39,269 nucleotides of DNA from Deltaproteobacteria bacterium (lineage in GTDB: Bacteria > Desulfobacterota > Binatia > Binatales > Binataceae), in contig PLDK01000051.1 in assembly GCA_003135135.1 (NCBI GenBank), positions 86,928 through 126,196 on the forward strand, written 5' to 3'. Position 1 is the first letter of the stretch; every line of letters starts with the position of its first letter. The translations under genes and the position numbers were made by a program. Below are positions 1 to 6,897 of the stretch, in pieces. The notes below the pieces were generated by a model. It was not told the origin of the DNA, made no database searches, and was given only the letters and a program-made list of their open reading frames with translations.

Positions 1-20
1 CAGGTGATTCTTCCTTCATG

Positions 21-37
21 CCTCCCGTGCCAACGGG
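21..37 (+). repeat. palindromic repeat fragment at the window start
   Basis: CCTCCCGTGCCAACGGG is the exact reverse complement of 3564-3580. With the following TGGCACGG it forms a CCGTGCCAACGGGTGGCACGG-like hairpin just upstream of miaB. It is another member of the dispersed repeat set. Confidence 0.6.
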
Positions 38-79
38 TGGCACGGCGCGTTGGCGTGGCCTAAGATTTCCTCTCGTCCT

Positions 80-1420
80 ATGAACGATCGCGATGCAACT
101 CCTGCCCGTCCGCGGGTTTATCTGGAAACCTACGGATGCCAGATGAATGTCGCCGATTCGCAAACGGTCAGCGCCGTCTTGCGTCGCGCCGGTTACGTCA
201 GCGCCGAGCGCGCCGAAGATGCCGACGTCGTCCTGCTCAACACCTGCGCCATTCGCGAGCATGCCGAAGAGAAGGTGCTGCACAGGCTCCGGGAGCTTGC
301 GCGGCTGAAGCAATCGCGGCCGGAGGTGAAGCTCGGGCTGCTCGGATGCATGGCGCAGCACAACCGCGTCGCGATCATGGAAAAGGCCGCGTTCCTCGAC
401 GTGGTCGCGGGACCTGACAGCTACCGCCGCCTGCCCGAGATGCTTGGCCGCGCCGGCGACGACGCTTCGATCGACGTCCGCCTCGATCGCGCCGAGACTT
501 ACGCCGATATCACCCCCGACTACGGCGGCGGGGTTCGCGCCTACGTGACTGCGATGCGCGGATGCGACAAGTTCTGCGCGTTCTGCGTGGTGCCGTACGT
601 GCGCGGCCGCGAGCGCTCGATTCCTCCGTCCGATCTGATGCGCGAGGTTGGCGAACTCGCCGGGCGCGGTGTGAAAGAGGTCGTCCTGCTCGGACAAACC
701 GTCAACGCTTACCGCTTCGGAGACACCGACTTCAGCGCGCTGCTCAAGATGATCGCGTCAATCGGCGGGATCGAGCGGATTCGCTTCATGTCGCCGCATC
801 CGGGCGACGTGAGTGACTCGCTCATCGAGGCGATAGCGACCGAGCCGAAAGTCCAGCCCCATCTGCATCTGCCGATCCAGTCGGGATCGGACCGGATTCT
901 GGCCGCGATGGAACGCGGCTACATGGTTGCGGAATATCTCGACCTGGTTGCGCGCGTGCGCGCGGCAATTCTCGGAGTCGCGCTTTCTACGGACATCATC
1001 GTCGGCTTTCACGGCGAGGAAGACTCGGACTTCGAGGCGACCATGGATATCATGCGCGCGGTCGGCTACGACTCCGCCTTCATGTTCAAATATTCGGTGC
1101 GCGAGCATACCCGCGCGTTCCACCTCGGCGATTCTGTCAGCGAGGAAGAAAAGGGCCGCCGGCTCTCAGCCCTGATCGCACTACAGGAAGAGATGTCGCT
1201 GATGCGCAATCGCGCGATGATCGGGCGCGAGTTTCCCGTGCTGGTCGAAGGACCGGCGCGCCGCGGCGGCGGCATGATGGCGGGCAAGACCCCGCAGTTC
1301 AAGACCGCAATCTTCGCTGGCGACACCGCCGCGGGCGTCGAACGAGTGCGCGCGGGCGATACCGTCAACGTGCGCGTCGATTCCGCCACCGGCCATTCGC
1401 TGATGTGCTCGCTCGCCTAA
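80..1420 (+). CDS. miaB: tRNA-2-methylthio-N6-dimethylallyladenosine synthase MiaB
   Basis: Radical-SAM methylthiotransferase that adds a methylthio group to i6A37 of tRNAs reading UNN codons, in the cytoplasm. Counting from the ATG at 80, the N-terminal MTTase domain carries its [4Fe-4S] cysteines at C20 (ETYGCQMN), C56 (LLNTCAIRE) and C90 (LLGCMAQ). The radical-SAM CxxxCxxC is C162/C166/C169 (GCDKFCAFC), followed by VVPYVRGRERS, which is typical of MiaB. A TRAM-like RNA-binding tail closes the 446-residue protein, a normal family length. The frame is open back to a TTG at 50, but the family starts close to the RVYLETYGC strand, so I prefer the ATG at 80. No good Shine-Dalgarno is visible before either. 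Convergent with the downstream lipoprotein gene across a palindrome at 1476-1502. Confidence 0.95.
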   Translation: MNDRDATPARPRVYLETYGCQMNVADSQTVSAVLRRAGYVSAERAEDADVVLLNTCAIREHAEEKVLHRLRELARLKQSRPEVKLGLLGCMAQHNRVAIMEKAAFLDVVAGPDSYRRLPEMLGRAGDDASIDVRLDRAETYADITPDYGGGVRAYVTAMRGCDKFCAFCVVPYVRGRERSIPPSDLMREVGELAGRGVKEVVLLGQTVNAYRFGDTDFSALLKMIASIGGIERIRFMSPHPGDVSDSLIEAIATEPKVQPHLHLPIQSGSDRILAAMERGYMVAEYLDLVARVRAAILGVALSTDIIVGFHGEEDSDFEATMDIMRAVGYDSAFMFKYSVREHTRAFHLGDSVSEEEKGRRLSALIALQEEMSLMRNRAMIGREFPVLVEGPARRGGGMMAGKTPQFKTAIFAGDTAAGVERVRAGDTVNVRVDSATGHSLMCSLA

Positions 1421-1475
1421 CCGCCGCAGGGGCTGACGCCGGCCGTCGGAGCGTCCGATGGAAGAGCTTTATTGA

Positions 1476-1502
1476 ATGCGGAACCCGCCGTGGGTTCCGC
1501 AT
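1476..1502. terminator. perfect palindrome between convergent genes
   Basis: ATGCGGAACCC (1476-1486) and GGGTTCCGCAT (1492-1502) form an 11-bp perfect stem with a 5-base loop between the stops of miaB and the convergent lipoprotein gene. Neither side has a real T-run, so termination is plausible but not proven. The core resembles the GTGAAACCC/GGGTTTCAC hairpin of the dispersed repeat at 5539-5561 and 12955-12978, so it may be a member of that family. Confidence 0.5.
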
Positions 1503-1506
1503 TTCA

Positions 1507-2625
1507 TCAGCGCACGTACACTGGATTCGACAGGATCCACAGCTTGCCGCCGCGATAGGCCTCGATTCGGTACGCGCCCGGCGACTTCGGCGCGTATTCG
1601 AGCGTCGATGCGTTCTCGACCGACGCGACTTCAGCGCCGCTGCGATACATCGCGATTCGATCGGCCGGCGCGGGCAGCTCGGTCTTGAGCAGGAGTCCGG
1701 GCGCCAGGCGCACTTCATCGCCCATCATTGCAATTGTTTCACCGGCGTGTGCGAAGAAGGCGAACTCGCCGACGTAGCCGAGGTAGTCGAAGCTCGCATA
1801 CGAATGTCCGAGCCGGAGCGCCTCGAGGATCGGCGCCGAATCGCGCGCGCGCGCAATCAGATGGGTGGTGCAGAACAGAAAAAGTTGCGGAATCGTGCCG
1901 ACCTTCGCGCCGAGCACGTTCATGTTGCCGGGCGCGCCCATCCCCGCGAGCATCGGGACCCGCGCGCCGGCCGTCATCCGATCGTAGAGCGCGAGGTTCG
2001 CATCGGGGCGCAGGTCGAGCGCGGACAGGAAATGATCGGTGCCGAGAAAAATCGCGCGAAAGTAGAGCGCGGTGGGATTTTGCGCCGTCCAGGCCGAGCG
2101 CTGGCTGTAAACTTCAATCGCGTCGGCCAACCCGTAGTCGGCAGACGACGCAAACTTCGCCGGGTCGGCCGCAATCGCAAGTCCGCCCTGATCGTGAATC
2201 GCCGAAATCAAATCGTTGGGCATGAGGTTGGGTTTGATCGGGTCGTGGATGTTCACGCCGATTATCTCGCTGCCGCCGATTTCGAACGCTCCGCCCGAAA
2301 TGAAAAGAATGTCGTTGGTGAATCCCGCGATTCCAAAGTCGGAGCCGCTTTCGCCGTCACCGGGTTGGACGCGATCGGCAAGAAAAATGAAATCGATTTG
2401 CGCAGCCTTGGCCAGGTCCGCGATTCCCGCTTGATCCATTCCCGACGTTTTGATCGGCAGATCGATGATTCCGCGGTAGTCGTAAAAGCCGGGAAACTCC
2501 GGCGCCGGCTGGATGTATCGTGCGGGCGGAAGTTCGGTGCTCGGCAGCGGCGCACTGCATCCCGCAACGATAAGCGCCGCGACAATCGGCAAGCAGCATC
2601 GAAAAAAGAATTGCAGCCGCATCAT
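1507..2625 (-). CDS. lipoprotein with degenerate PHP-like domain
   Basis: Predicted outer-surface or periplasmic lipoprotein: a hydrophobic signal ends in a lipobox (IVAGC, C23). The rest of the 372 residues follows the layout of PHP (polymerase and histidinol phosphatase) metal-dependent phosphoesterases. There is a YDYRGII strand near 48-54, a helix and DFIFLAD near 78-84, and a late GHSYASFDYLG stretch like the RaGR.Y.S.D segment of CehA/McbA-type PHP proteins. The metal ligands are missing: the first HxH is D55-L-P57, the TDH-type motif is A83-D84-R85, and the usual late DAH is absent (GMGAPGN). It is therefore probably a binding or structural protein, not a hydrolase; fold assignment is by eye. 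Its ATG overlaps the SDR stop by one base (TGATG), so the two genes are translationally coupled. Confidence 0.7.
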   Translation of the reverse strand: MMRLQFFFRCCLPIVAALIVAGCSAPLPSTELPPARYIQPAPEFPGFYDYRGIIDLPIKTSGMDQAGIADLAKAAQIDFIFLADRVQPGDGESGSDFGIAGFTNDILFISGGAFEIGGSEIIGVNIHDPIKPNLMPNDLISAIHDQGGLAIAADPAKFASSADYGLADAIEVYSQRSAWTAQNPTALYFRAIFLGTDHFLSALDLRPDANLALYDRMTAGARVPMLAGMGAPGNMNVLGAKVGTIPQLFLFCTTHLIARARDSAPILEALRLGHSYASFDYLGYVGEFAFFAHAGETIAMMGDEVRLAPGLLLKTELPAPADRIAMYRSGAEVASVENASTLEYAPKSPGAYRIEAYRGGKLWILSNPVYVR

Positions 2626-3404
2626 CAGAGGATCGATCGTCCCTGCGCGCCGTCCACCGGGATACTGGCGCCCATGATCCAGCTCGCGCGCGGCGACGCG
2701 AGCATCACCACGGCGTACGCGACTTCCTCGGGACGGCCCAGGCGCCCGGCCGGCATCTCATGGCTGATGAAATCCTTCTCGAAGGCCGGGTTGTCGCGAA
2801 AGCGCCGCTCCCAGTTTCCGCCGGCGGTGAGTATCGAGCCGGGAGCGATCGTGTTGACGCGGATATTTTTCGGCGCGTACTCGCGCGCGAGCATCTTGGT
2901 GAACGAATGCAGCGCCGCCTTCGACGCGTTGTAGGTGAGCGGCCCGCCCGACTCGCGCCCGTAGATTGAACCGATATTGATGATCGAACCGCCGCCGCGC
3001 TTTTCCATGTGCGGGGCGCACAGCCGAGCCATCCGCACCGGCGCGAACAGGTTCAGATCGAATTGCTCCTGCCACGCCGACTCCGGGAGTTCCGCGAGCG
3101 CGCCGGGCCGCGCCGCGCCGGCATTGTTGACCAGCACGTCGATTCCGCCGAATTTTTTCAGGGTCTCCTCGACCCACCTTTGCGCATTCTCGGGCTTGGT
3201 AACGTCGCCGGCGAACCCCATCGCCGCCCGCGGCGCCGACCCGGTCTGCGCCAGCGCGGCGACTGCTTCGGTCAGCGTCCGCTCGGTTCGCGCGCATATG
3301 CTGACGCACATCCCCTCGTCGGCGAGCGCGTGAGCCATCGCGCGTCCCAGCCCGCGGCTGGCGCCCGTCACCATCGCGACTTTTCCCGTCAAACCCAAAT
3401 CCAT
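2625..3404 (-). CDS. SDR family NAD(P)-dependent oxidoreductase
   Basis: Classical short-chain dehydrogenase/reductase, 259 residues, FabG-like. The Rossmann motif is TGASRGLG (13-20), then NNAG (93-96). The catalytic tetrad is N118 (DLNLF), S146, Y158 and K162 (YNASK). The substrate cannot be told from sequence; FabG-like 3-oxoacyl or secondary-alcohol reduction is the family norm. The start is well fixed: the ATG at 3404 is preceded by AGGAGG at 3411-3416 with a 6-base spacer. The gene shares one base with the downstream PHP-like lipoprotein gene, so both are probably made from one mRNA, though their functional link is unknown. Confidence 0.9.
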   Translation of the reverse strand: MDLGLTGKVAMVTGASRGLGRAMAHALADEGMCVSICARTERTLTEAVAALAQTGSAPRAAMGFAGDVTKPENAQRWVEETLKKFGGIDVLVNNAGAARPGALAELPESAWQEQFDLNLFAPVRMARLCAPHMEKRGGGSIINIGSIYGRESGGPLTYNASKAALHSFTKMLAREYAPKNIRVNTIAPGSILTAGGNWERRFRDNPAFEKDFISHEMPAGRLGRPEEVAYAVVMLASPRASWIMGASIPVDGAQGRSIL

Positions 3405-3410
3405 CTCGAT

Positions 3411-3416
3411 CCTCCT
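3411..3416 (-). promoter_or_regulatory. Shine-Dalgarno of the SDR gene
   Basis: AGGAGG on the minus strand, six bases before the ATG at 3404; it decides the start codon. Confidence 0.85.
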
Positions 3417-3735
3417 TATGTACCCATCGCGCTTCGCAGCCCCGCGAGCAACCTGCCACTCCTCTGCTTCCTGACCTTATCGAACAGACGCGAAGCGCGC
3501 TGCCTCTTGATACCGGGTGCAGGGGTCACCCCTGGCCGTTGGCACGGCTGGCCAGTATTAAAACCCGTTGGCACGGGAGGCCGGTATTAAGAAAGGAAAA
3601 CACGGCGCGCCCTTGGTAGTGACCGCGCGCGACAACGGAGCGCGGCCTTAATACCGGGTGCAGGGCTCAGCCCTGCCGCCGGTTGACTCTGATCAAGGGC
3701 CGACCTAAGCTCGATCGGCTAATCACAGGACGGAC
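3417..3735. other. intergenic region with dispersed repeat modules
   Basis: The divergent spacer between the SDR gene (-) and rpsU (+) has no convincing gene. It holds two copies of the palindromic module ATACCGGGTGCAGGG...CCCTG (3511-3534 and 3651-3676; the second is the perfect GCAGGGC/GCCCTGC hairpin at 3660-3676). It also holds two GTTGGCACGG motifs at about 3539-3548 and 3568-3577. The 17-mer at 3564-3580 is the exact reverse complement of bases 21-37 at the window start. Promoters for both genes should lie here but I could not pick convincing -35/-10 boxes. Confidence 0.6.
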
Positions 3736-3743
3736 GGAGGACT

Positions 3744-3941
3744 ATGGAAATTCGGGTCGAAGGCTCTCTTGATCAGGCGATGCGAGTGCTCAAACGCAAG
3801 CTGGCCAAGGAGGGTGTATTCAAGGAGATGAAGAAGCGGGCTTTTTACGAGAAGCCCAGCGTCCGCCGCAAGCGCAAGCGTTCCGAGGCCCAGCGCCGCC
3901 GCCGTAAGGAACAGCGCCGCCGTCGCGCGTCCGCGATGTAA
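3744..3941 (+). CDS. rpsU: 30S ribosomal protein S21
   Basis: Small basic protein of the 30S platform, needed for efficient initiation on the anti-Shine-Dalgarno end of 16S rRNA. The 65-residue product begins MEIRVEGSLDQAMRVLKRK and has the family EGVFKEMKKRAFYEKPSVRRKRK core, followed by an Arg/Lys-rich tail. Length and composition are normal for S21. A GGAGG at 3736-3740 sits just upstream of the ATG. The gene is monocistronic: a strong intrinsic terminator follows 33 bases after the stop. Confidence 0.97.
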   Translation: MEIRVEGSLDQAMRVLKRKLAKEGVFKEMKKRAFYEKPSVRRKRKRSEAQRRRRKEQRRRRASAM

Positions 3942-3974
3942 ATCCGCAAAACTGAAATTTTGATTCCCATTCGG

Positions 3975-4001
3975 GCGCCGGAGAAATCCGGCGCTTTTTT
4001 T
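3975..4001 (+). terminator. rho-independent terminator of rpsU
   Basis: The stem GCGCCGGA (3975-3982) / TCCGGCGC (3987-3994) is a perfect 8-bp helix closed by a GAAA tetraloop and followed by seven T (3995-4001). It is the clearest intrinsic terminator in the window. Confidence 0.93.
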
Positions 4002-4062
4002 CAGTGAATCCGGTTTTGTGCTGATAGTCAGGCGAAAATTTCCCTTCCTGCACGCGATGTAG

Positions 4063-4761
4063 CTACTCTGGTAATGGACGCCAAGTGAAGATCACCTGGC
4101 GGCCCGCCACGTAGCAGTCCAAATCATAATGAGGCAGGCCGCCTTCGGTCCGGTGGAGGCGGAAATTCTCGACCGCGCGATGCAGCGCGTCTGGCGTCAG
4201 CGCCCCATCCACGCATTTGCCCTCGAGTTGCTGCGCGCGCACCTCGGCGCCCAGGTGGACCGGGAGGCATCGGCTCCCGCAATGCTGATCGAGAGGACCT
4301 GCGCCCACGCACGAGCATCGCAGGCACAACACCACCGGTCCGCGGTCGTCGCTGGGCGCGGCGAAGAACTCGCGCTCGAGGCGATCCAGTCCCATCGCGC
4401 ATTCGCACCATGCTTCGCGCGCGCGCTCGGTGGAAAAGCGCCGAATCGCCCGCGCCAGCTCGCGCATCAAGGCTTCATTTGAGCGCGGCTCGAGCGCGAC
4501 GATCGAGTCGTCCTCGACACGCATCGAGGACCCCAGTTGCTCGGCCAGGAAATGACGCAGGTTGATCGGCAGGCGGCTGCCGAGCTGCAAACGCTGCATC
4601 TTCCACGCCGACGCCTCGACTTGCACGCTGCGCGCCAGGCGTGGGACCGCCCGCGGGCTGCCGAATGCTGACAATGATTGAAGACGCTCCAACGGCGACT
4701 GCGCGCCGAAAGCAAATCGCGATGCGTGCGCGCGTCGATGAACCAGGCGTCCGTTTCGCAC
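4063..4761 (-). CDS. hypothetical protein, Cys-rich C-terminal half
   Basis: I do not recognise this 232-residue protein. Codon usage over most of it is strongly coding (third positions mainly G/C), for example around SVQVEASAWKMQ and DLDCYVAGRQVIFTW. A cluster CLRCSC, then C and C (GSRC) in the C-terminal half suggests metal binding, but no known motif is clear. The start is a GTG at 4761 behind GGGAGG at about 4770-4775. A TTG two bases upstream in another frame opens a short stretch (LCETDAWFIDARTHRDLL) that also looks coding, so either the N-terminus is frameshifted or this is chance. No obvious operon partner. Confidence 0.5.
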   Translation of the reverse strand: MRNGRLVHRRAHASRFAFGAQSPLERLQSLSAFGSPRAVPRLARSVQVEASAWKMQRLQLGSRLPINLRHFLAEQLGSSMRVEDDSIVALEPRSNEALMRELARAIRRFSTERAREAWCECAMGLDRLEREFFAAPSDDRGPVVLCLRCSCVGAGPLDQHCGSRCLPVHLGAEVRAQQLEGKCVDGALTPDALHRAVENFRLHRTEGGLPHYDLDCYVAGRQVIFTWRPLPE

Positions 4762-5417
4762 AACTCAACCTCCCGGGGCTTCGAGTTCCGGTCGGCGTGC
4801 CGCGGTCGAGGACGTGCGAACGCACGCGCATCGGCGCGAGGCCTTACCGCCGGACACCATCAGGGACCGTCGGACAGATATTTCAAATTTCGAATTGGAA
4901 CTGCGAGTGATGGGTGAGAAATCGATTCGGGAAATGCGGGAAATGCGTCGTATCTCCGTCGCGCCGCGCCAACGACGCCAGCCCCGGCGCCCGGCGGCGC
5001 CGACTTCAGGGCTCCGAGATCGAAAAGCGCCAAAACAAACTTGCGCCATGCGCACCGGCTCTTTTCATCGGACCATCAGCCCGCTCAGCATCCGCAACGC
5101 CCGCCCGCCTGCCCACGCCACTTCTCAATCCAAGCGGCGGCTCGATGGATATGCGCGCGTCTAACTCGGTGGTCAAATCCCCCGACTTGGCCGTTGCGAT
5201 CCGCGCGACGTTTTCAGGCCATCAAGAGTAACGATCAATACAACCGGCATCTTAACTAGCGCGCGTACCGAGGACGGGCAATATTGAACGATCGATTAAT
5301 ATCCGCTTCGAAACTTGACAACCGATTGCCCCCGTGACCTGTTTACGCGCGATCCGCACCCGCCCGCATCCGCAAAATGGGGCGCACTGATGAGCCGCAT
5401 CATGAAACCGAAACCGC

Positions 5418-5462
5418 AGGGGCCAGCCCCTACACCCAAGCAAGGATTTCTCCTCTCTCCTC
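5418..5462 (+). repeat. GGGGCYRGCCC repeat, copy 1
   Basis: A GGGGCCAGCCCC palindrome followed by a spacer and AGGATTTCTCC. It is similar over about 43 bases to 6794-6836 (GGGGCTGGCCC ... AGGATTTCTTC), at roughly three quarters identity by eye. Confidence 0.55.
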
Positions 5463-5471
5463 ACTCACACT

Positions 5472-5561
5472 TCTAACAGGACGAAGCCCGCATCTTTCTC
5501 TTCACTAAGGTGCAGGGGTGACCCCTGCCCAAGGAAGCGTGAAACCCACGGCGGGTTTCAC
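5472..5561 (+). repeat. composite dispersed palindromic repeat, copy 1
   Basis: Three modules in order: TCTAACAGGACGAAGCCCGC (5472-5491), the hairpin GCAGGGG/CCCCTGC (5512-5528), and the hairpin GTGAAACCC/GGGTTTCAC (5539-5561). The same modules recur in the same order at 12855-12978 and, cut off by the window edge, at 39211-39269. Confidence 0.75.
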
Positions 5562-5715
5562 TAAAATTAAGTTTCACCTTCCCCCACCCAACCGCTCTAC
5601 CTAATCCTCAGCGCTCGTTGACTCATTCGGAGACCCTTACGTATGTTAGGTTAATGGTTGCGCGCCTCCTGAACGCTCGCGGCAGCGCATCAATGCGGGA
5701 ATCCAGGTGACCTTG

Positions 5716-6792
5716 ATGGCTCATCAATCGCAACTGAACTTCTCGACCGAAGAACTTCTCGCCAACGTCCCGACTCGCGAGCCGCTGATCGTCAAGGGCG
5801 TGAAATGCCACGGCGGCTTCGACGCCGACGGCCACTACCGCTCCCCGCGGACTGCGTTCCGCGTGCCCGCGATCAAGGCGTGGCAGGAGCGCCACGTCGC
5901 GATCTGGGGAACGCCCCTTTTCGAGATTCCCGCCGACACCATCTCGCCGCAGGCGCCCAATGTCGCGCAGGTGAAATTTCTCCTGCGCTCGGGCGTGCGC
6001 GAGCCGATGGTGCGATGGCTGTCCGAAATCGCAATCGTCGAGGGCTTCGGCGCGATGATTCGCGACCTGCCCGTGCCTCCCCTCGCCACCTTCATCCGCG
6101 AGGACACCGCAGGCACCGCGCTGGCGCACCTGGCGGGCGGCCTGTTCGAAGCGCACGCGCGCGACGAAGCGGGATGGACCGAAGAGGGCGGCCATCGTCA
6201 GATGTGGGACGCGGCCCGCGACGCGGCGCTGTCCAATCCCGCGATCTCACCTGAAATTTACACGAGCCTCATCGGACAGCGCGGAACCGGCCGGCCTGCC
6301 GCCCTTTTCCCGGAGCTTGGCGAGCCTGTGGAGCGACTGATTCGCTTCATGGCCAACGTGCTCGCGATCGAGGTCTTTGCCACCTCGACGTTCGCGTGGG
6401 CCGAGGAAATCCTGTCCGACCCCGAAGTTTCCGACGCGCCGATTGACGCCGCCAACCTCGTGCGCTTCATCCGCGCCGACGAATCGCCGCACGTCGAGTA
6501 CCTGCGCACCGCGCTCTCTGAAATTCAGGCGCGCACGCTTCTCACGCTGGACGGCAAGCCCGTATCCGGCCGCAAGGTCGTCAACGACCTGGCGGAGCGC
6601 GCGATTCGCGCGATGCTTCGTCACCGGCTCAACGAGCGGCCCATGATGGTCCGTGATTTGATCCGGAAAACCGCCAACGTCAAAGACCTCGACGCGCTGA
6701 TGCGTGAGTTCGACGCGCTCGACACGCCATGGACGCCTCCCGCGCGCTACGCAGATCTCGCGCCCGAGCGCGGCGCCGCCCCCGTCGCCTAG
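5716..6792 (+). CDS. unknown protein, possible ferritin-like diiron enzyme
   Basis: Soluble, mostly helical protein of about 358 residues with no signal peptide. I do not recognise the family. Counting from the GTG at 5707, acidic/His motifs occur at the spacing of a four-helix carboxylate cluster: E112 (VEGFG), E148-A-H150, E222 (AIEVFAT) and E259-S-P-H262 (ADESPHVEYL). An ExxH on the last helix preceded by ADE is typical of ferritin-like oxidases and oxygenases. This is inference, since the second helix lacks a clean ExxH. The ATG at 5716 has AGGTGA at 5705-5710 with good spacing and is preferred to the GTG at 5707. The gene stands alone, followed by a repeat copy before the MscS gene. Confidence 0.7.
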   Translation: MAHQSQLNFSTEELLANVPTREPLIVKGVKCHGGFDADGHYRSPRTAFRVPAIKAWQERHVAIWGTPLFEIPADTISPQAPNVAQVKFLLRSGVREPMVRWLSEIAIVEGFGAMIRDLPVPPLATFIREDTAGTALAHLAGGLFEAHARDEAGWTEEGGHRQMWDAARDAALSNPAISPEIYTSLIGQRGTGRPAALFPELGEPVERLIRFMANVLAIEVFATSTFAWAEEILSDPEVSDAPIDAANLVRFIRADESPHVEYLRTALSEIQARTLLTLDGKPVSGRKVVNDLAERAIRAMLRHRLNERPMMVRDLIRKTANVKDLDALMREFDALDTPWTPPARYADLAPERGAAPVA

Positions 6793-6793
6793 C

Positions 6794-6836
6794 CGGGGCT
6801 GGCCCTTGCATCCGAGTCAGGATTTCTTCGCTCCTC
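6794..6836 (+). repeat. GGGGCYRGCCC repeat, copy 2
   Basis: GGGGCTGGCCC followed by a spacer and AGGATTTCTTC, matching 5418-5462. It ends just before a GTG at 6838 that opens the next frame, which argues that the MscS gene really starts further downstream. Confidence 0.5.
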
Positions 6837-6897
6837 AGTGGTAGGGTTCTTCTTGACTCGGCGCCGGCGTGCGCAGGCCGGGTCCGGATTAATCGCG

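Larger units (their letters stand above)
4762..5706. other. gene-poor region with repeat modules
   Basis: About 940 bases with no reading frame I can support: open frames here are Arg/Pro-rich, carry no motif and overlap on both strands. It contains a GGGGCCAGCCCC-type repeat (5418-5462) and a composite repeat at 5472-5561. The stretch 5220-5340 is relatively AT-rich for the window and may contain a promoter, but I see no reliable boxes. Confidence 0.5.

Noticed and set aside
1405-2934. A 509-residue plus-strand open frame
   Set aside because: It is antisense to the lipoprotein and SDR genes, Arg-rich and without motifs; a shadow of GC-rich coding on the other strand.
3539-3556. TTGGCACGG followed by GGCC, similar to a sigma-54 promoter
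   Set aside because: The GG-N10-GC spacing fails (CA at the -12 position), and the motif is part of a dispersed repeat.
4814-5231. Several overlapping plus-strand reading frames
   Set aside because: Arg/Pro-rich, no motif, no ribosome site, and mutually overlapping; typical of non-coding GC-rich DNA.
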